Assembly (NCBI GenBank): GCA_000955795.1
Contig: JYOB01000002.1
Span: 1-64,000, forward strand
Reading direction: 5' to 3'
DNA length: 64,000 nucleotides
Origin: Burkholderiaceae bacterium 26
GTDB taxonomy: Bacteria; Pseudomonadota; Gammaproteobacteria; Burkholderiales; Burkholderiaceae
The notes beneath the pieces were generated by a model. It made no database searches and was not told where the DNA came from. It saw nothing but the letters and a program-made list of their open reading frames with translations. Numbering within the stretch: the stretch's first letter is position 1; each line of letters starts with the position of its first letter. The position numbers were made by a program, and so were the translations under genes. Below are positions 16,504 to 24,514 of this stretch, piece by piece.

Positions 16504-18342
16504 TCAGAAGGCAAAGCACGAACACCCGAAGGCGCCCCAGAAGCCGCGGAAGTCGGTCGTGGGCACGTTGGCCGTGCGGGCCTTCTGGTGCGCATGGCCG
16601 TGCACGGAACACGAGCCAACGCACTGGTGCACCTGCTGCTGCAACGGTGCGGCCGGCCGCCAGTGCCCCGGCACGCGCGCCACGGGCGACCACTCGGGCA
16701 GCACCGGAATCGGCGGCGGCCCGAACTCGGAGAACTCCGCTGCCCCGTAGACGATGCGTCCCCCCACCACCGTCAGCACCGATTCGATGGTCTTGATATC
16801 GGCCTCGGGCACGCTAAAGAAATCCGCCGACAACGCTGCCAGGTCGGCGAGTTGCCCGACCTTGATCTGCCCCTTGTTGCCCTGGTCTGCCGAGAACCAC
16901 GCGCTGCCGTGCGTGTACAGCTCCAGCGCCACCTCGCGCGGCAGCCCCTCCGGATACAGCGCCATGCCGCCCACGGTGCGCCCGCTTGCCAGCCAATACA
17001 GCGACGTCCACGGGTTGTAACTCGACACGCGCGTGGCGTCGGTGCCTGCGCCCACCGGCACGCCTTCGGCCAGCATGCGCTTGATGGGCGGCGTTTGTTC
17101 TGCGGCGGCGGCGCCGTAGCGGTCGACAAAGTATTCGCCCTGGAAGGCCATGCGATCCTGGATGGCGATGCCGCCGCCGAGTGCGCGCACGCGCTCGATG
17201 TTCTTCGGCGAAATCGTCTCCGCATGGTCGAAGAACCACGGCAGGCCGTTGAACGGAATGTCGCGGTTCACACGCTCGAACACGTCGAGCATCCGCGAAA
17301 TCGATTCGTCGTAGGTGGCGTGCAGCCGGAACGGCCAGCGTTGCGCGACGAGGTGGCGCACCACGGTTTCCAGCTCCTGCTCCATCGTCTCGGGCAGGTC
17401 GGGGCGCGGCTGCAGGAAGTCTTCAAAGTCGGCCGCCGAGAAGACGAGCATTTCGCCCGCGCCGTTGTGGCGGAAGAAATCATCGCCCTGGCGGTATTGC
17501 ACGCTGCCCGTCCAGTTCTTGAAGTCGGCCAGCTCCTCTTTCGGCTTCTGCGTGAAGAGGTTGTACGCGATGCGGATGGTGAGCTGGTTCTGCGCGGATA
17601 GCTCGCGGATGACTTCGTAGTCTTCCGGATAGTTCTGGAAGCCGCCGCCTGCGTCGATGGCGCTTGTCACGCCCAGGCGGTTCAGCTCTCGCATGAACTG
17701 GCGCGTGGAGTTGACCTGGTATTCCGGCGGCAGCTTCGGCCCCTTGGCCAGCGTCGCGTACAGGATCATCGCGTTGGGCTTGGCGATCAGCATGCCGGTG
17801 GGCTCGCCCGATGCGTCGCGCTGGATCTCGCCGCCCGGCGGGTTCGGCGTGTCCTTGGTGTAGCCGACCTGGCGCAGCGCCGCGCGGTTGAGCAACGCGC
17901 GGTCATACAGGTGCAGCACGAACACGGGCGTGTCGGGCGCGGCCTGGTTCAGCTCTTCGAGCGTGGGCATGCGGCGCTCGGCAAACTGGAATTCCGTCCA
18001 GCCGCCCACCACGCGTACCCATTGCGGCGACGGCGTGCGCGCAGCTTGCTCCTTGAGCATGCGCATCGCGTCGGCCAGGGAGGGCACGCCTTCCCAGCGC
18101 AGCTCGAGGTTGTAGTTCAGCCCGCCCCGGATCAGATGCAGGTGCGAATCGTTCAGGCCGGGGATGACGGTGCGCCCGCGCAGGTCGATGACCTGGGTGG
18201 CGGCGCCGCGCTGGGCCATCACGGCGGCGTCGTCGCCCACGGCAACAAAGCGGCCGTCACGCACGGCAACGGCACTGGCGGTGGGGCGTTCGCGGTCGAC
18301 CGTGTGGATGCGGCCGTTGTGCAGGATGAGGTCGGCGGTCAT
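16504..18342 (-). CDS. YtcJ-type amidohydrolase
   Basis: A 612-residue metal-dependent hydrolase of the amidohydrolase superfamily, YtcJ/exoenzyme-regulator group. Seen: N-terminal beta-sandwich part LILHNGRIHTVDRERPTASAVAVRDGRFVAVG, the metal-site motif NDSHLHL, the LHATYDESI and WFFDHAETIS segments with later histidines, VPVGAGTDATR carrying the catalytic aspartate, and the closing QIKVGQLADLAALSADFFSVP. The substrate is unknown. The C-terminal tail (about 575-612) is rich in Cys and His (HQCVGSCSVHGHAHQ), which could bind metal. The start at 18342 (MTADLILHNG) matches the family. It lies 4 nt from the DoxX gene, in a co-oriented cluster of hydrolases and membrane proteins. Confidence 0.85.
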   Translation of the reverse strand: MTADLILHNGRIHTVDRERPTASAVAVRDGRFVAVGDDAAVMAQRGAATQVIDLRGRTVIPGLNDSHLHLIRGGLNYNLELRWEGVPSLADAMRMLKEQAARTPSPQWVRVVGGWTEFQFAERRMPTLEELNQAAPDTPVFVLHLYDRALLNRAALRQVGYTKDTPNPPGGEIQRDASGEPTGMLIAKPNAMILYATLAKGPKLPPEYQVNSTRQFMRELNRLGVTSAIDAGGGFQNYPEDYEVIRELSAQNQLTIRIAYNLFTQKPKEELADFKNWTGSVQYRQGDDFFRHNGAGEMLVFSAADFEDFLQPRPDLPETMEQELETVVRHLVAQRWPFRLHATYDESISRMLDVFERVNRDIPFNGLPWFFDHAETISPKNIERVRALGGGIAIQDRMAFQGEYFVDRYGAAAAEQTPPIKRMLAEGVPVGAGTDATRVSSYNPWTSLYWLASGRTVGGMALYPEGLPREVALELYTHGSAWFSADQGNKGQIKVGQLADLAALSADFFSVPEADIKTIESVLTVVGGRIVYGAAEFSEFGPPPIPVLPEWSPVARVPGHWRPAAPLQQQVHQCVGSCSVHGHAHQKARTANVPTTDFRGFWGAFGCSCFAF

Positions 18343-18346
18343 TGCG

Positions 18347-18766
18347 TCAGTATTTGGGATAGATCGAAAAACGTCCGGGTCCGGCAATCAGGACCGTGGT
18401 GAAGATGATCAACAGCATCCATCCGAACTGGCCCTCGGCAAGCGACCAGTCCGGATGCACCACCAGCATGGCCACCAGCAACGTGGCGACGATGGGCAGA
18501 CACGCCAGGCGCGTGAGCACGCCGAGCGCAACCAGCAGCGGACACAGGGTTTCGGACAGAATCGCCAGCAGCAGTGTGGGGGCGGCGCCCATGTGGAACG
18601 GGTCTTCAATGCGCGTGAGCTCTTGGCTGTAGTGCAGCACCTTGGGCAGCCCGTGCACGGCAATCAGCAGGGCGCTGCCAGTCAGGCGCAGGAACAGCAG
18701 GCCAACGTGCAGGGCGGTATCGGCAGGGGCCGCAGCGTGCGAGGGGTCGAGCGAAAGGCGTGTCAT
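18347..18766 (-). CDS. DoxX-family membrane protein
   Basis: A 139-residue inner-membrane protein with four predicted helices. The DoxX features are the first helix with LLFLRLTGSALLIAVHGLPKVLHY, the ILSETLCPLLVALGVLTRLACLP segment and a C-terminal WMLLIIFTTVLIAGPGRFSI with the typical GPGRFS end. DoxX proteins are loosely linked to redox and sulfur chemistry or quinones; the exact role here is unknown. The start is the ATG at 18766 (MTRLSLDP), 4 nt from the stop of the XapX gene, so translation is probably coupled. It is part of the six-gene run below the LysR regulator. Confidence 0.82.
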   Translation of the reverse strand: MTRLSLDPSHAAAPADTALHVGLLFLRLTGSALLIAVHGLPKVLHYSQELTRIEDPFHMGAAPTLLLAILSETLCPLLVALGVLTRLACLPIVATLLVAMLVVHPDWSLAEGQFGWMLLIIFTTVLIAGPGRFSIYPKY

Positions 18767-18770
18767 GGCG

Positions 18771-19070
18771 TCAGCTCGGGTTGCGCGGCGTGGTGCCGCC
18801 GGTGGCGGCAAGGTCCGTTGGTGGCGCCTCGGTTGGCACTTGGGGCGGTGCGCCCGTGATCTTCGGCACGCACTCGTGGCGGAACCACGCCATGGTGATC
18901 GGCTCGCCGGCCAGCAGGCGCTGCGCAGCCGGCACGACCTGTTCGCCGATCAGCATGCCGAGCAGCCCGACCAGCGCAATTGCCGGTGGCGCGGGCGATC
19001 GGACGTGCAGCAGCGCATAAATCACGCCGACCAGCATGCCGACGCCAATGGAGATGAGGTAGGGCTTCAA
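18771..19070 (-). CDS. XapX-domain (DUF1427) small membrane protein, TTG start
   Basis: A 99-residue protein with two hydrophobic helices, YLISIGVGMLVGVIYALLHV and APPAIALVGLLGMLIGEQVVP, which is the XapX/DUF1427 pattern, followed by a hydrophilic tail rich in Pro and Thr. The family has no known biochemical function. The best start is the TTG at 19070, preceded by GGAG at a proper distance; it lets the first helix begin at residue 3. It sits between the chloroperoxidase-like hydrolase and the DoxX gene, a neighbourhood I recall in other Burkholderiales. Confidence 0.78.
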   Translation of the reverse strand: MKPYLISIGVGMLVGVIYALLHVRSPAPPAIALVGLLGMLIGEQVVPAAQRLLAGEPITMAWFRHECVPKITGAPPQVPTEAPPTDLAATGGTTPRNPS

Positions 19071-19132
19071 AGCGAGGGCTCCAGATCCAGAATGCGAAGG
19101 GCGACGCGCTCAAGGTGCGCCGCCCGCGCAGG

Positions 19133-19954
19133 TCAGCCGGTGATAAACGCCAGCAGGTCCGCGTTGACCTTGTCCGCTTCGGTCACGCACATGCCGTGCG
19201 AGCCGCCCGGATAGACCTTGAGCGTGCCGCTCTTCACCAGTTCCACGCCCAGCTTGGCCGAATCGTCGATCGGCACGATCTGGTCGTCGTCGCCATGCAG
19301 GAACAGCACCGGCACGTCGATCTTCTTCAGGTCTTCGGTGTAGTCGACCTCCGAGAATTCCTTGATGCACAAATACTGGCCGTGAATACCGCCCGTCATG
19401 CCCTGCGCCCAGAAGGCATCGATGGTGCCCTGCGAGACCTTCGCGCCCGGCCGGTTGAAGCCGAAGAACGGCGTGGCGAGATCGCGGTAGAACTGCGAGC
19501 GGTTGTCGGTCACACCCTTGCGGATGCCGTCGAACACGTCCATCGGCAAGCCGTTCGGATTGGAGGCCGTCTTGAGCATGATGGGCGGCACCGCGCCGAT
19601 CAGCACCGCGCGGGCGACGCGCTTGGTGCCATGACGGCCGATGTAGTGCGCGACTTCGCCGCCGCCGGTGGAATGGCCCACCAGCGTGGCGCCCTGGATG
19701 TCGAGCGCGTCGAGCAGCGCAGCCAGGTCGTCGGCATAGGTGTCCATGTCGTTACCCTGCGACGGCTGGTCGGAGCGGCCGTGGCCGCGCCGGTCATGCG
19801 CGATGACACGAAAACCCTTCTGCACGAGGAAGAGCATCTGCGCGTCCCAGGCGTCGGCATTGAGCGGCCAGCCGTGCGAGAAGACGACGGGCTTGCCGCT
19901 GCCCCAGTCCTTGTAAAAGATGCGCGTACCGTCTTGGGTGGTAATCGTTTGCAT
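19133..19954 (-). CDS. Alpha/beta hydrolase, non-heme chloroperoxidase/esterase type
   Basis: A 273-residue cytoplasmic alpha/beta hydrolase of the cofactor-free haloperoxidase (arylesterase) group. Catalytic elements: oxyanion-side HGWP (27-30), nucleophile elbow GHSTGGG with Ser95, the acid in [10 protein letters not shown] and the base in [29 protein letters not shown] is the standard N-terminus. Such enzymes hydrolyse esters and lactones and show perhydrolase activity in vitro; the natural substrate is unknown. It lies 62 nt upstream of the XapX gene and 111 nt downstream of the isochorismatase-like gene, all co-oriented. Confidence 0.88.
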   Translation of the reverse strand: MQTITTQDGTRIFYKDWGSGKPVVFSHGWPLNADAWDAQMLFLVQKGFRVIAHDRRGHGRSDQPSQGNDMDTYADDLAALLDALDIQGATLVGHSTGGGEVAHYIGRHGTKRVARAVLIGAVPPIMLKTASNPNGLPMDVFDGIRKGVTDNRSQFYRDLATPFFGFNRPGAKVSQGTIDAFWAQGMTGGIHGQYLCIKEFSEVDYTEDLKKIDVPVLFLHGDDDQIVPIDDSAKLGVELVKSGTLKVYPGGSHGMCVTEADKVNADLLAFITG

Positions 19955-20065
19955 GGGAATGAGAGAGAGGGTGGTGGCTGATTGAATGGGCGACAGGGCG
20001 GCACATGCGATTGCGCACGCGTCGCCCGGCCGGAGCAGCGTCTTCTTTTGTATGGGGCAGCGCGA

Positions 20066-20749
20066 TCAGTTGGCTGCCACGGGCGCCAGCGCCTCGTGCG
20101 GCGTTGCCGTGCGTTGCGGTGCCTTGTGCACCATCGTGTAGGCATAGTCCACACCCATGCCGTAGGCACCGGAGTGTTCCTTGACCAGCTTCATGACGGC
20201 GTCATACGTGTCGCGGTGGGCCCAGTCACGCTGCCATTCCAGCAGCACCTGTTGCCACGTCACGGGCACCACGCCGGCCTGGATCATGCGCTGCATGGCG
20301 TAGTCGTGCGCCTCCTTCGACGTGCCGCCCGAGGCGTCGGCGACCATGTAGATTTCGTAGTCCGCATCGTGCATGGCCGACAGCGCGAAGGTGCAGTTGC
20401 ACACTTCCGTCCACAGGCCCGAGACGACCACCTTCTTGCGGCCGTTCTTTGCCAGGGCATCACGCACCTTCTGGTCGTCCCAGGAGTTCATCGAGGTGCG
20501 TTCGAGCAGTTCCTGATCCGGAAACACATCGAGCAGCTCCGGGTAGGTATAGCCCGAGAAGCTCTGCGACTCGACGGTCGTAATGGTGGTGGGGATGTTG
20601 AAGATCTTCGCGGCCTTGGCAAGGCCGACGGTGTTGTTCTTCAGGACCTGGCGATCGATCGACTGCACGCCGAAGGCCATTTGCGGCTGGTGGTCGATGA
20701 AGATCAGTTGACAGTTCTGCGGGGTAAGGACTTCCAGCTTGGGATTCAT
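20066..20749 (-). CDS. Isochorismatase-family (YcaC-like) cysteine hydrolase
   Basis: A 227-residue hydrolase of the isochorismatase/YcaC group. Motifs: LIFIDHQPQMAFGVQSID with the catalytic aspartate, a conserved lysine region KKVVVSGLWTEVCNCTFALSAMH where the Cys of TEVCNCT is the expected nucleophile, and DASGGTSKEAHDYAMQRMIQAGVVPVTW. Members hydrolyse small amides or ureides, and many lack a known substrate. The start at 20749 (MNPKLEVLTPQN) was chosen over a 29-residue extension without homology. It is the first structural gene after the LysR regulator, with an inverted repeat at 20889-20907 upstream. Confidence 0.87.
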   Translation of the reverse strand: MNPKLEVLTPQNCQLIFIDHQPQMAFGVQSIDRQVLKNNTVGLAKAAKIFNIPTTITTVESQSFSGYTYPELLDVFPDQELLERTSMNSWDDQKVRDALAKNGRKKVVVSGLWTEVCNCTFALSAMHDADYEIYMVADASGGTSKEAHDYAMQRMIQAGVVPVTWQQVLLEWQRDWAHRDTYDAVMKLVKEHSGAYGMGVDYAYTMVHKAPQRTATPHEALAPVAAN

Positions 20750-20888
20750 GGCCGTATCCGGTTCCGATAGGAGATGCGAGGGGGGCGCTGCAGATCTGAC
20801 GCCGCATCGGCGCGGCGCGATCAACGGCCCATCCATGATAGGAAGTTGCGCACCGGGCGCAACGCCTCAATCGGCGAGTGCAGTTTTT

Positions 20889-20907
20889 GCGATTGCCGAA
20901 CAATCGC
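20889..20907. promoter_or_regulatory. Inverted repeat, possible LysR operator
   Basis: GCGATTG and CAATCGC, perfect 7-bp arms with a 5-bp spacer, lie between the LysR gene and the isochorismatase-like gene, 140 nt upstream of the latter. No T tract follows on the minus strand, so a terminator is unlikely. The dyad is compatible with a LysR-type site but does not show the standard T-N11-A. Confidence 0.35.
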
Positions 20908-20979
20908 CGCGACTTCCCGAAATATTCCATCGGTACCCTGGACACGCGCGCCGGTCGTGGGATTCGGCGCGCGTGGCCG

Positions 20980-21912
20980 TCAGCGGATCCAGCCGCGCTC
21001 GAGCAAAGGCGTGTCCCACGCAGGCTCGCCGGCATGGTGGCTGGCCAGGCAATCGATCAGTGCGCACACCTTGACCGCCTGACGCTGCGTCGCCGGATAC
21101 ACGGCAGAGAAATGCAGCGGCGTCAGGTCGTAGTCGGCAAGCACCGGCACGAGGCGGCCGGCGACCAGATCGTCGCTGATGACGAGGGTGGGCAGGCAGG
21201 CAATGCCGGCGCTGGTGAGGGCATAGTCGCGCAGCAGATGCACGGAATTCGAGCGCACCTGCTCGGGCAGGTCCATCGCGGGGCCGGCCTCGCCGTTGCG
21301 CGAGAACACCCAGCGCTTGCGGGTCGGATAGCCGGAGTAGAGCGCCAGCGAATGCTGCAGCAGATCGGCGGGTTGCTGCGGCATGCCGTATTCCTCGACG
21401 TACGCCGGGGTGGCGCAGAACATGCGCCGCAGCGGGAACAGGCGCCGCTCGATGAGCGAATCGTTGATCGGCGGGAAGATCTGAAACGCCACGTCGAACC
21501 CTTCGGCAATCGGGTCGACCACGCTGTCGTCGACCACCACGTCGAGCTGGATATCGGGGTACTGCGCCCCGAACCTGGCCAGCGGCTCGGCAAAATGGCT
21601 GAGCGCGTACCCGGGCAGCATGCGGATGCGCAGCTTGCCGGCGGGCGTGGCGCGCAGGCCGCGCATCTGGTCGGTCAGGTCTGTCAGCATGCAGACGGCT
21701 TCCGCGCATTGCTTGTAATAGGTCTCGCCCACTTCGGAAAGACGCACGTGCCGCGTGCTGCGGTGAAACAGCGGCGCTTCAATAAAGCGCTCCAGTTGCT
21801 GCACGCGGTTGGTGACCACCGAGTTGGTCACGCCCAACTGGCGTGCGGCCTCGGCAAAGCTGCGCGTTTCTGCCACGCGCACGAAGGCTTCAATACTGAG
21901 AAAACGGTCCAT
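20980..21912 (-). CDS. LysR-family transcriptional regulator
   Basis: A 310-residue LysR regulator. N-terminal winged HTH (residues 1-60): MDRFLSIEAFVRVAETRSFAEAARQLGVTNSVVTNRVQQLE. The C-terminal periplasmic-binding-like effector domain (about 90-295) includes KLRIRMLPGYALSHFAEPLARFGAQYP and LPTLVISDDLVAGRLVPVL. It resembles the CrgA/YafC-type group that regulates adjacent oxidoreductase or hydrolase genes. It is the first gene of the co-oriented run down to 15807 and divergent from hbd (176 nt apart). It likely controls the hydrolase cluster; control of hbd is less likely because hbd has a different palindrome in front. Confidence 0.88.
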   Translation of the reverse strand: MDRFLSIEAFVRVAETRSFAEAARQLGVTNSVVTNRVQQLERFIEAPLFHRSTRHVRLSEVGETYYKQCAEAVCMLTDLTDQMRGLRATPAGKLRIRMLPGYALSHFAEPLARFGAQYPDIQLDVVVDDSVVDPIAEGFDVAFQIFPPINDSLIERRLFPLRRMFCATPAYVEEYGMPQQPADLLQHSLALYSGYPTRKRWVFSRNGEAGPAMDLPEQVRSNSVHLLRDYALTSAGIACLPTLVISDDLVAGRLVPVLADYDLTPLHFSAVYPATQRQAVKVCALIDCLASHHAGEPAWDTPLLERGWIR

Positions 21913-21983
21913 TTCCAGCGTCCTTGCGCCTGAGAGGAAAGAGCGGCGCGACGCCGGCCATCATACGGCGATCCGGTGGAATG

Positions 21984-21997
21984 TGACGCGCGCGTCA
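21984..21997. promoter_or_regulatory. Palindromic operator upstream of hbd
   Basis: TGACGCGCGCGTCA is a perfect 14-bp palindrome 92 nt before hbd. It keeps the TGACG-N4-CGTCA core of the sites upstream of icmF and ghrA, with the outermost T/A pair changed to G at both ends. Confidence 0.45.
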
Positions 21998-22088
21998 GCA
22001 AGGCTTTTCTGTGCATCGCCGCGTCGTTTATCCTCTGCAATCTGTTTCATTTCCATCTCGCATTCCAATACCAAACGAGGAGCAGTTC

Positions 22089-22943
22089 ATGGCAATTCAA
22101 GTCGTCGGCATCGTCGGTGCCGGAACAATGGGCAACGGCATTGCGCAAGCGTGCGCCGTGGTTGGGCTGGATGTGGTGATGGTGGACATCAGCGATGCCG
22201 CCGTGCAGAAAGGCATTGCCACGGTGGCCGGCAGCCTGGACCGCCTCATCAAGAAGGAAAAGCTGACCGAAGCCGACAAGGCTGCCGCGCTCGCACGCAT
22301 CCACGGTTCGACCAGCTATGACGATCTCAAGCGCGCCGACCTCGTCATCGAGGCCGCCACCGAGAACTTCGACCTGAAGGTGAAGATCCTCAAGCAGCTC
22401 GAGGCTGCGGCTGCACCGCACGCAATTGTGGCGTCGAACACGTCGTCCATCTCGATCACCAAGCTGGCCGCCGTGCTGCAAGACGCGAGCCGCTTCATCG
22501 GCATGCACTTCTTCAACCCGGTGCCGATGATGGCGCTGGTGGAAGTCATTCGCGGCCTGCAGACGAGCGATGCGACGCATGCGGCGGTGGAAGCGCTGGC
22601 CAAGCAACTGGGCAAGACGCCGATCACGGTCAAGAACAGCCCGGGCTTTGTCGTCAACCGCATCCTGTGCCCGATGATCAACGAGGCGTTCTGCGTGCTG
22701 GGCGAAGGTTTGGCGTCGCCGGAGGAGATCGACGAAGGCATGAAGCTCGGCTGCAACCACCCGATCGGGCCGCTGGCGCTGGCCGACATGATCGGCCTGG
22801 ACACCATGCTCGCCGTGATGGAAGTGCTGTACACCGAGTTTGCTGACCCCAAATATCGCCCGGCCATGCTGATGCGCGAAATGGTGGCCGCCGGCTACCT
22901 GGGCCGTAAGACCGGTCGCGGCGTGTACGACTATCGCAAGTAA
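22089..22943 (+). CDS. hbd: 3-hydroxybutyryl-CoA dehydrogenase
   Basis: A 284-residue NAD(P)-dependent enzyme interconverting acetoacetyl-CoA and 3-hydroxybutyryl-CoA, used in beta-oxidation, butyrate and PHB-related metabolism. Rossmann motif GIVGAGTMGNGIAQ (residues 8-21); catalytic His in IGMHFFNPVPMMALVEVIRG with the Ser of SNTSS; C-terminal dimer domain with SPGFVVNRILCPMINEAFCVLGEG and GCNHPIGPLALADMIGLD. The start at 22089 follows a GAGGAG ribosome site 6 nt upstream. It closely resembles the PaaH1/Hbd enzymes of Cupriavidus and Ralstonia as I remember them. It is monocistronic, ends before a strong terminator and has a palindromic operator upstream. Confidence 0.94.
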   Translation: MAIQVVGIVGAGTMGNGIAQACAVVGLDVVMVDISDAAVQKGIATVAGSLDRLIKKEKLTEADKAAALARIHGSTSYDDLKRADLVIEAATENFDLKVKILKQLEAAAAPHAIVASNTSSISITKLAAVLQDASRFIGMHFFNPVPMMALVEVIRGLQTSDATHAAVEALAKQLGKTPITVKNSPGFVVNRILCPMINEAFCVLGEGLASPEEIDEGMKLGCNHPIGPLALADMIGLDTMLAVMEVLYTEFADPKYRPAMLMREMVAAGYLGRKTGRGVYDYRK

Positions 22944-23029
22944 GTCAGCTGCGATTCTTCACGGCATTCGCGCTGTCCGCCAACTGTCAGGCCGGATTCG
23001 CGCGAACTGTCCGCAAGTGTGCATGGAGG

Positions 23030-23075
23030 CGGTGTGGGGATGCGTCGATGATGACGTATCGCCACACCGTTTTTT
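23030..23075 (+). terminator. Intrinsic terminator after hbd, possibly an attenuator for phzF
   Basis: CGGTGTGG (23030-23037) pairs with CCACACCG (23062-23069), then after a G-G mismatch a further 8 pairs close a 6-nt GATGAT loop, and six T residues follow (23070-23075). The GTGTGGGG part (23032-23039) can pair instead with CCCCACAC at 23079-23086, giving a competing fold. Confidence 0.8.
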
Positions 23076-23099
23076 CTTCCCCACACTCCGGACGCCATC

Positions 23100-23957
23100 A
23101 TGTCGCGCTACGCCTTCCGTCTGCTCAACGTCTTTGCCGAATCCACGTTCGGCGGCAACCAGCTCGCCGTCTTTGAAGACGGGCGGGGCCTGGACGACGC
23201 CACCATGCAGGCCATCGGACGCCAGTTCAACCTGTCCGAGATCACGTTCATCTTCCCCGACGACACGGATGGCGCCACGGCGCGTTTCCGCATCTTCACA
23301 CCCGATTACGAGATGCCGTTTGCTGGTCACCCATCGCTTGGGACCGCGCAGGTGGTGCGCGAACTGTACGGCCCAGGCAATGAACTGACGCTGCGTTGCC
23401 AGTCGGGCATCGTGTCGCTGACGGCGCAGGACGAGGGGTGGTCGCTCGTGCCGCCGCGCTCGGGGGCGTTGGATACGCGCGAAGCCGATCCGGCCATCGC
23501 CACGATGCTTGGGCTGGATGCGGATGCGCTGGCGGGCCCGCCGCTGTGGGTTGACGCAGGCATCGAGCAACTGATGGTGCCGGTCAAGACGCGCGCCGAT
23601 GTGGAGCGCGCCCGGCCCGACCCGTCAGCCTTCGATGCGTGGCCGCGCAGCCGCAACGATGGGCGCAACGCCTACGTCTTCACCATGCCCGCGCCTGGCA
23701 GTAACGATCCGGTGGTTTCGCGCTTCTTCTTCGAATACGGCACCGGCCTGTGGGAAGACCCGGGCACCGGTTCGGCGTGCGCCAACCTGGGCGGCTGGCT
23801 GCGCGCGACGGGCCATGCGCTGCCCGCCAGCTACCGCATCGAGCAGGGCGCCGCAGTGAGGCGACCCTGCCACCTGACGCTGCGTGTGGATGCCGACGGC
23901 ACGATCCACGTGGGTGGCCGCGTGATCGAAATCGGACGCGGCACGTTGACGATTTGA
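23100..23957 (+). CDS. PhzF-family isomerase/epimerase
   Basis: A 285-residue cytoplasmic protein of the PhzF phenazine-biosynthesis superfamily (diaminopimelate-epimerase fold, two similar halves). Markers: FAESTFGGNQLAVF at residues 12-25, the catalytic glutamate E47 in NLSEITF, the RIFTPDYEMPFAGHPSLGTA block and, in the second half, WEDPGTGSACANLGGWL. No phenazine genes are nearby, so this is one of the many orphan PhzF-like proteins with unknown substrate. It begins 25 nt after the hbd terminator region and is convergent with the GNAT gene. The start is the only ATG giving the canonical N-terminus. Confidence 0.88.
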   Translation: MSRYAFRLLNVFAESTFGGNQLAVFEDGRGLDDATMQAIGRQFNLSEITFIFPDDTDGATARFRIFTPDYEMPFAGHPSLGTAQVVRELYGPGNELTLRCQSGIVSLTAQDEGWSLVPPRSGALDTREADPAIATMLGLDADALAGPPLWVDAGIEQLMVPVKTRADVERARPDPSAFDAWPRSRNDGRNAYVFTMPAPGSNDPVVSRFFFEYGTGLWEDPGTGSACANLGGWLRATGHALPASYRIEQGAAVRRPCHLTLRVDADGTIHVGGRVIEIGRGTLTI

Positions 23958-23965
23958 TCGGTCGA

Positions 23966-24514
23966 CTAGGCCGCGCGGGCCGACGGTGTGAGCTGCTTGC
24001 AGAAGAACGTCGTCCCGCAGAATGCGCCGTCGGGCATCAGCGCGTAATTGGGCACCACGCCCACGCGCTGCCAGCCGGCGCGTGCGTATAGCCGCTCGGC
24101 ATCGCCGCCCGTCACCGTGTCGAGCACGAGCACCGTCTTGCCTTCGGTGCGCGCCTCATCTTCGATGGCGGCCATCAACCGCTGCGCCACGCCCTTCCGA
24201 CGCGCGCGGCGGTGCACGAGCATCTTGGCGACGTCGGCGCGGTGCGGCTGGTTTTCCGGCTGTGAGAGCACCAGTTGCACGGTGCCGTGGATGGCGCCCG
24301 CTTCATCCTCGGCAATCAACAAGGCGCGCTCGCCGCACGCCACGCCTTCGGCAACGTTGCGCCAGAACGCCTGCGCCTTGTCGCGAGACAACGGCCACAT
24401 GAAGCTCACTGACGCGCCGCCTTCCACGCAATCGATCAGCACGTCGGCCAACGCATCCACACACGCGCTTGCCTCGTTGGCGCCGACGCGCCGGATGGTC
24501 AGGGTGTCGATCAT
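23966..24514 (-). CDS. GNAT-family N-acetyltransferase
   Basis: A 182-residue acetyl-CoA-dependent acyltransferase. The GNAT core shows motif A as ADVAKMLVHRRARRKGVAQRLMAAIEDEAR (acetyl-CoA pyrophosphate loop RRARRKGVA) followed by KTVLVLDTVTGGDAERLYARAGWQRVGVVPNYAL (motif B). The acceptor is unknown. The ATG at 24512-24514 overlaps the stop of the upstream XRE/cupin gene (ATGA), so the two are translationally coupled and the regulator probably controls the pair. Confidence 0.87.
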   Translation of the reverse strand: MIDTLTIRRVGANEASACVDALADVLIDCVEGGASVSFMWPLSRDKAQAFWRNVAEGVACGERALLIAEDEAGAIHGTVQLVLSQPENQPHRADVAKMLVHRRARRKGVAQRLMAAIEDEARTEGKTVLVLDTVTGGDAERLYARAGWQRVGVVPNYALMPDGAFCGTTFFCKQLTPSARAA

